Of a DNA stretch of 59,130 nt, positions 57,910 to 59,130 are shown piece after piece. Source of the DNA: JAAYEA01 sp012689325 (GTDB lineage Bacteria; Chloroflexota; Anaerolineae; JAAYEA01); the NCBI GenBank assembly GCA_036841525.1, contig DAITVZ010000026.1:1-59130 (forward strand), given 5' to 3'. The stretch's first letter is position 1. Each line of letters starts with the position of its first letter. The position numbers and the translations under genes were made by a program. The notes under the pieces were generated by a model. It made no database searches. It was given only the letters and a program-made list of their open reading frames with translations, and was not told the origin of the DNA.

Positions 57910-58428
57910 ATGGAAGTCGTGGTCTATTCCACCCCCACCTGAGGCTACTGCACCCAGGTGAAAGCGTGGCTTTCACGTAAGGGCGTTCCCTATGTGGAAA
58001 AGGATGTCTCGCGGGACCGCGCCGCCGCCGAAGAGATGGTCCGCAAGTCGCGCCAGATGGGCGTGCCGGTGATCACGGTGGATGGCGAGGTGGTGGTCGG
58101 GTTCAACACCCGGGCGCTGGAGGGCTTGCTGGCCCGCGCCGCGACGGCCGGTCCATCGTTGGGGCTCAAGGTCGCCGACGCGGCCAAGATCGCCCTCAAG
58201 AAGGGGAGCGGCCCCACCGGCGGCGCCTATGTCGGCCAGATCGACGCCAATTCGCCAGGCCAGCGGGCGGGACTGCAAGTCGGCGATGTGATCGTGAGCG
58301 TGGATGGGCAGGCGGTGACCGGCGCAGATGACCTATCGGCGATCCTCGGTCGGATACGCGCCGGGCAGACGGTAGAGATCGCGTATCTGCGAGACGGCCA
58401 AACCCAGCGCGCGCGGGCGACCCTCTGA
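57910..58428 (+). CDS. selenocysteine glutaredoxin fused to a PDZ domain (in-frame UGA read as Sec)
   Basis: ATG 57910 follows CAGGAGG. Codon 11 is TGA (57940-57942); reading through gives 172 residues. Residues 1-78 are a glutaredoxin/YruB-like domain: VVVYSTPT, then U11-G12-Y13-C14 where CxxC is expected, and GVPVITVDGE with the cis-Pro53. Residues about 85-170 are a PDZ domain (AYVGQIDANSPGQRAGLQVGDVIVSVDGQ). The surrounding frame is intact. A bacterial SECIS-like hairpin begins 15 nt after the TGA. I therefore read U11 as selenocysteine in a thiol-disulfide redox centre. The PDZ part may direct it to a partner or exposed C-terminus. A pseudogene with a point stop is less likely. The sel genes are not in the window. 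Confidence 0.85.
57940..57983 (+). promoter_or_regulatory. bacterial SECIS-like element after the UGA codon
   Basis: GTGAAAGC (57958-57965) pairs perfectly with GCTTTCAC (57969-57976) with a GTG loop (or CGTGG if the closing pair opens), preceded by a CCC/GGG lower helix (57953-57955 with 57981-57983). The apical loop is about 24 nt from the UGA and begins with or contains an early G, as required for SelB binding in bacterial SECIS elements. The element is inside the coding sequence. Confidence 0.75.
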
Positions 58429-58480
58429 TTCGGGCAGCACACGGCGGGTTTGCGACCGCTTCAAGGCCACTGGGCTCCGG

Positions 58481-59008
58481 CTACATGCAGCGGCAGTCGA
58501 AACCCGCATCGTAGTGGGTGTCGTAGACCTCGATGCAGAAGTGCAGCCGGCCATGTAGTTGCTGCTCGCTCGGGACGACGAGCTCGTTGTAGAGAAACTC
58601 GTCATACTTGGCGCCCACATACGGTCTGCCCCATTCCGCCAGGTATGCTTCTACCTCGTCCTGAAAGATCAGGTCAGCGCCACAAAGCTCGCTATCTTGG
58701 TCTCCGACTTGGGGCAACGACATACCCTGGTAGTAGGCTTCGACCTCCGCGCGGGTCAGGTTGGTGACCAGGACGAGGGCAGCCATGTAGTCGCAGTGGT
58801 TTCCTGTGGGCCCAAGGTTGCCGACCTTGGAATATCTTGCGACGACCTCGGTTCCGGGAGGCAGAGGGTAGGCATATAAGGAGTTGGCGAATCGCCGGAG
58901 GCGCAAGCTATTGATCGCCGGGGAATAGAGGAAGGGGCCGAGGCAACTGCAGTGTACGCCGATTGCGGCAAGCAGGGCTATTGCGATAAGTAGCTTGCGA
59001 TTCCGCAT
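58481..59008 (-). CDS. hypothetical exported protein, 175 residues, cysteine-rich
   Basis: I start at ATG 59008 (MRNRKLLIAIALLAAIG) after GGGAGGAGG. Residues 4-17 form a signal peptide or N-terminal membrane helix, ending near HCSCLG; the lipobox is not canonical. The mature part has scattered cysteines (NHCDYM, LCGADL, HFCIEV, FDCRCM) that may form disulfides once exported, and an acidic amphipathic middle (TRAEVEAYYQGM, QDEVEAYLAEW). No family recognised. It is convergent with the glutaredoxin-PDZ gene, 52 nt apart. Confidence 0.68.
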   Translation of the reverse strand: MRNRKLLIAIALLAAIGVHCSCLGPFLYSPAINSLRLRRFANSLYAYPLPPGTEVVARYSKVGNLGPTGNHCDYMAALVLVTNLTRAEVEAYYQGMSLPQVGDQDSELCGADLIFQDEVEAYLAEWGRPYVGAKYDEFLYNELVVPSEQQLHGRLHFCIEVYDTHYDAGFDCRCM

Positions 59009-59096
59009 ACAGACGCCTCCTCCCGGTGTCGCTTGCATGATCTAGGCATGCCGCAGGGCTTGTGCAAAGTCGGTGGTCGCCCTGGCGCGCCGCCCC

Positions 59097-59118
59097 GCAC
59101 GGCGATGAATCGCCGTGC
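59097..59118. repeat. REP-like palindrome GCACGGCGAT-GA-ATCGCCGTGC
   Basis: A perfect 10-bp inverted repeat with a 2-nt centre lies near the right edge, within a GC-rich intergenic stretch. The form ACGGCGATGAATCGCCGT is, as I recall, a recurrent intergenic element in several GC-rich genomes. The window ends before its possible partner copies. Confidence 0.6.
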
Positions 59119-59130
59119 TACGCCACCGCG

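Noticed and set aside
57673..57942. A plus-strand frame ending at the TGA at 57940 and a separate GTG-initiated frame from 57958, i.e. two short genes or a nonsense-mutated pseudogene
   Set aside because: The two halves form one continuous glutaredoxin-PDZ frame, the stop falls exactly on the catalytic cysteine position, and a SECIS-like hairpin follows; a random stop would be unlikely to do all this.
1..59130. tRNA, rRNA, CRISPR arrays, prophage or transposase genes
   Set aside because: No cloverleaf, ribosomal segment, regularly spaced direct repeats, integrase or transposase motifs were seen on either strand.

Overview
The window is about 59 kb of GC-rich bacterial chromosome, densely packed with mostly intact genes. 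It has no rRNA, tRNA, CRISPR array, phage or insertion sequence that I can see. The gene style suggests a heterotrophic Chloroflexota (Anaerolineae/Caldilineae-like): a Tat-secreted family 5 solute-binding lipoprotein with a VEK-rich tandem-repeat linker, many sugar-acid and polysaccharide enzymes, WYL regulators, a YfhO-type membrane protein and an ECF vitamin transporter. This is an inference from gene content; no phylogenetic marker was compared. Promoters of the form TTGnnn-N16-18-TAnnnT sit in front of most transcription units.

Layout. 1-4.2 kb (minus): a catabolic operon with an enolase-superfamily sugar-acid dehydratase, a UROD-like methyltransferase, an M55 D-aminopeptidase, an SGNH hydrolase and a cut-off esterase. 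It is divergent from a solitary ABC solute-binding lipoprotein. 6.7-12.8 kb (plus): two small amidohydrolases, smc and an asparaginase, facing scpB. 13.5-19.8 kb (minus): a YfhO membrane protein, an esterase, two sugar isomerase-like TIM barrels and a Gfo/Idh/MocA dehydrogenase. 20-28 kb: an aldo/keto-reductase-like protein, an ATP-cone/nucleoside-kinase fusion, a dockerin-bearing secreted protein, a GH4 glycosidase and a divergent GyrI-like/WYL regulator pair around a clear palindrome. 29-35 kb: an AGE-type sugar epimerase, then a complete ECF transporter (ecfA1, ecfA2, ecfT, S component) followed by coaX. That operon is headed by a leader RNA with a terminator and a competing antiterminator. 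35-53 kb: a six-hairpin glycosidase, a hydantoinase/oxoprolinase A, two sulfatases, an apiosidase-like protein, fucosidase, amylase and polygalacturonase homologues, interspersed with small enzymes. 53-59 kb: a GyrI-like protein, phosphatase, nitrilase, a membrane protein with an endonuclease/exonuclease/phosphatase domain, and a glutaredoxin-PDZ protein.

The most striking find is at 57910-58428. The glutaredoxin-PDZ gene has an in-frame TGA exactly where the first catalytic cysteine of the CxxC motif should be, with a bacterial-SECIS-like hairpin starting 15 nt after it. I read it as a selenocysteine (UxxC) glutaredoxin fused to a PDZ domain. The second is the attenuator-like leader in front of the ECF/coaX operon, a candidate pantothenate- or CoA-related riboswitch of no class I recognise. 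Taken together the region serves scavenging and breakdown of plant- or algal-type polysaccharides and sugar acids, mixed with chromosome-maintenance and vitamin-uptake genes.
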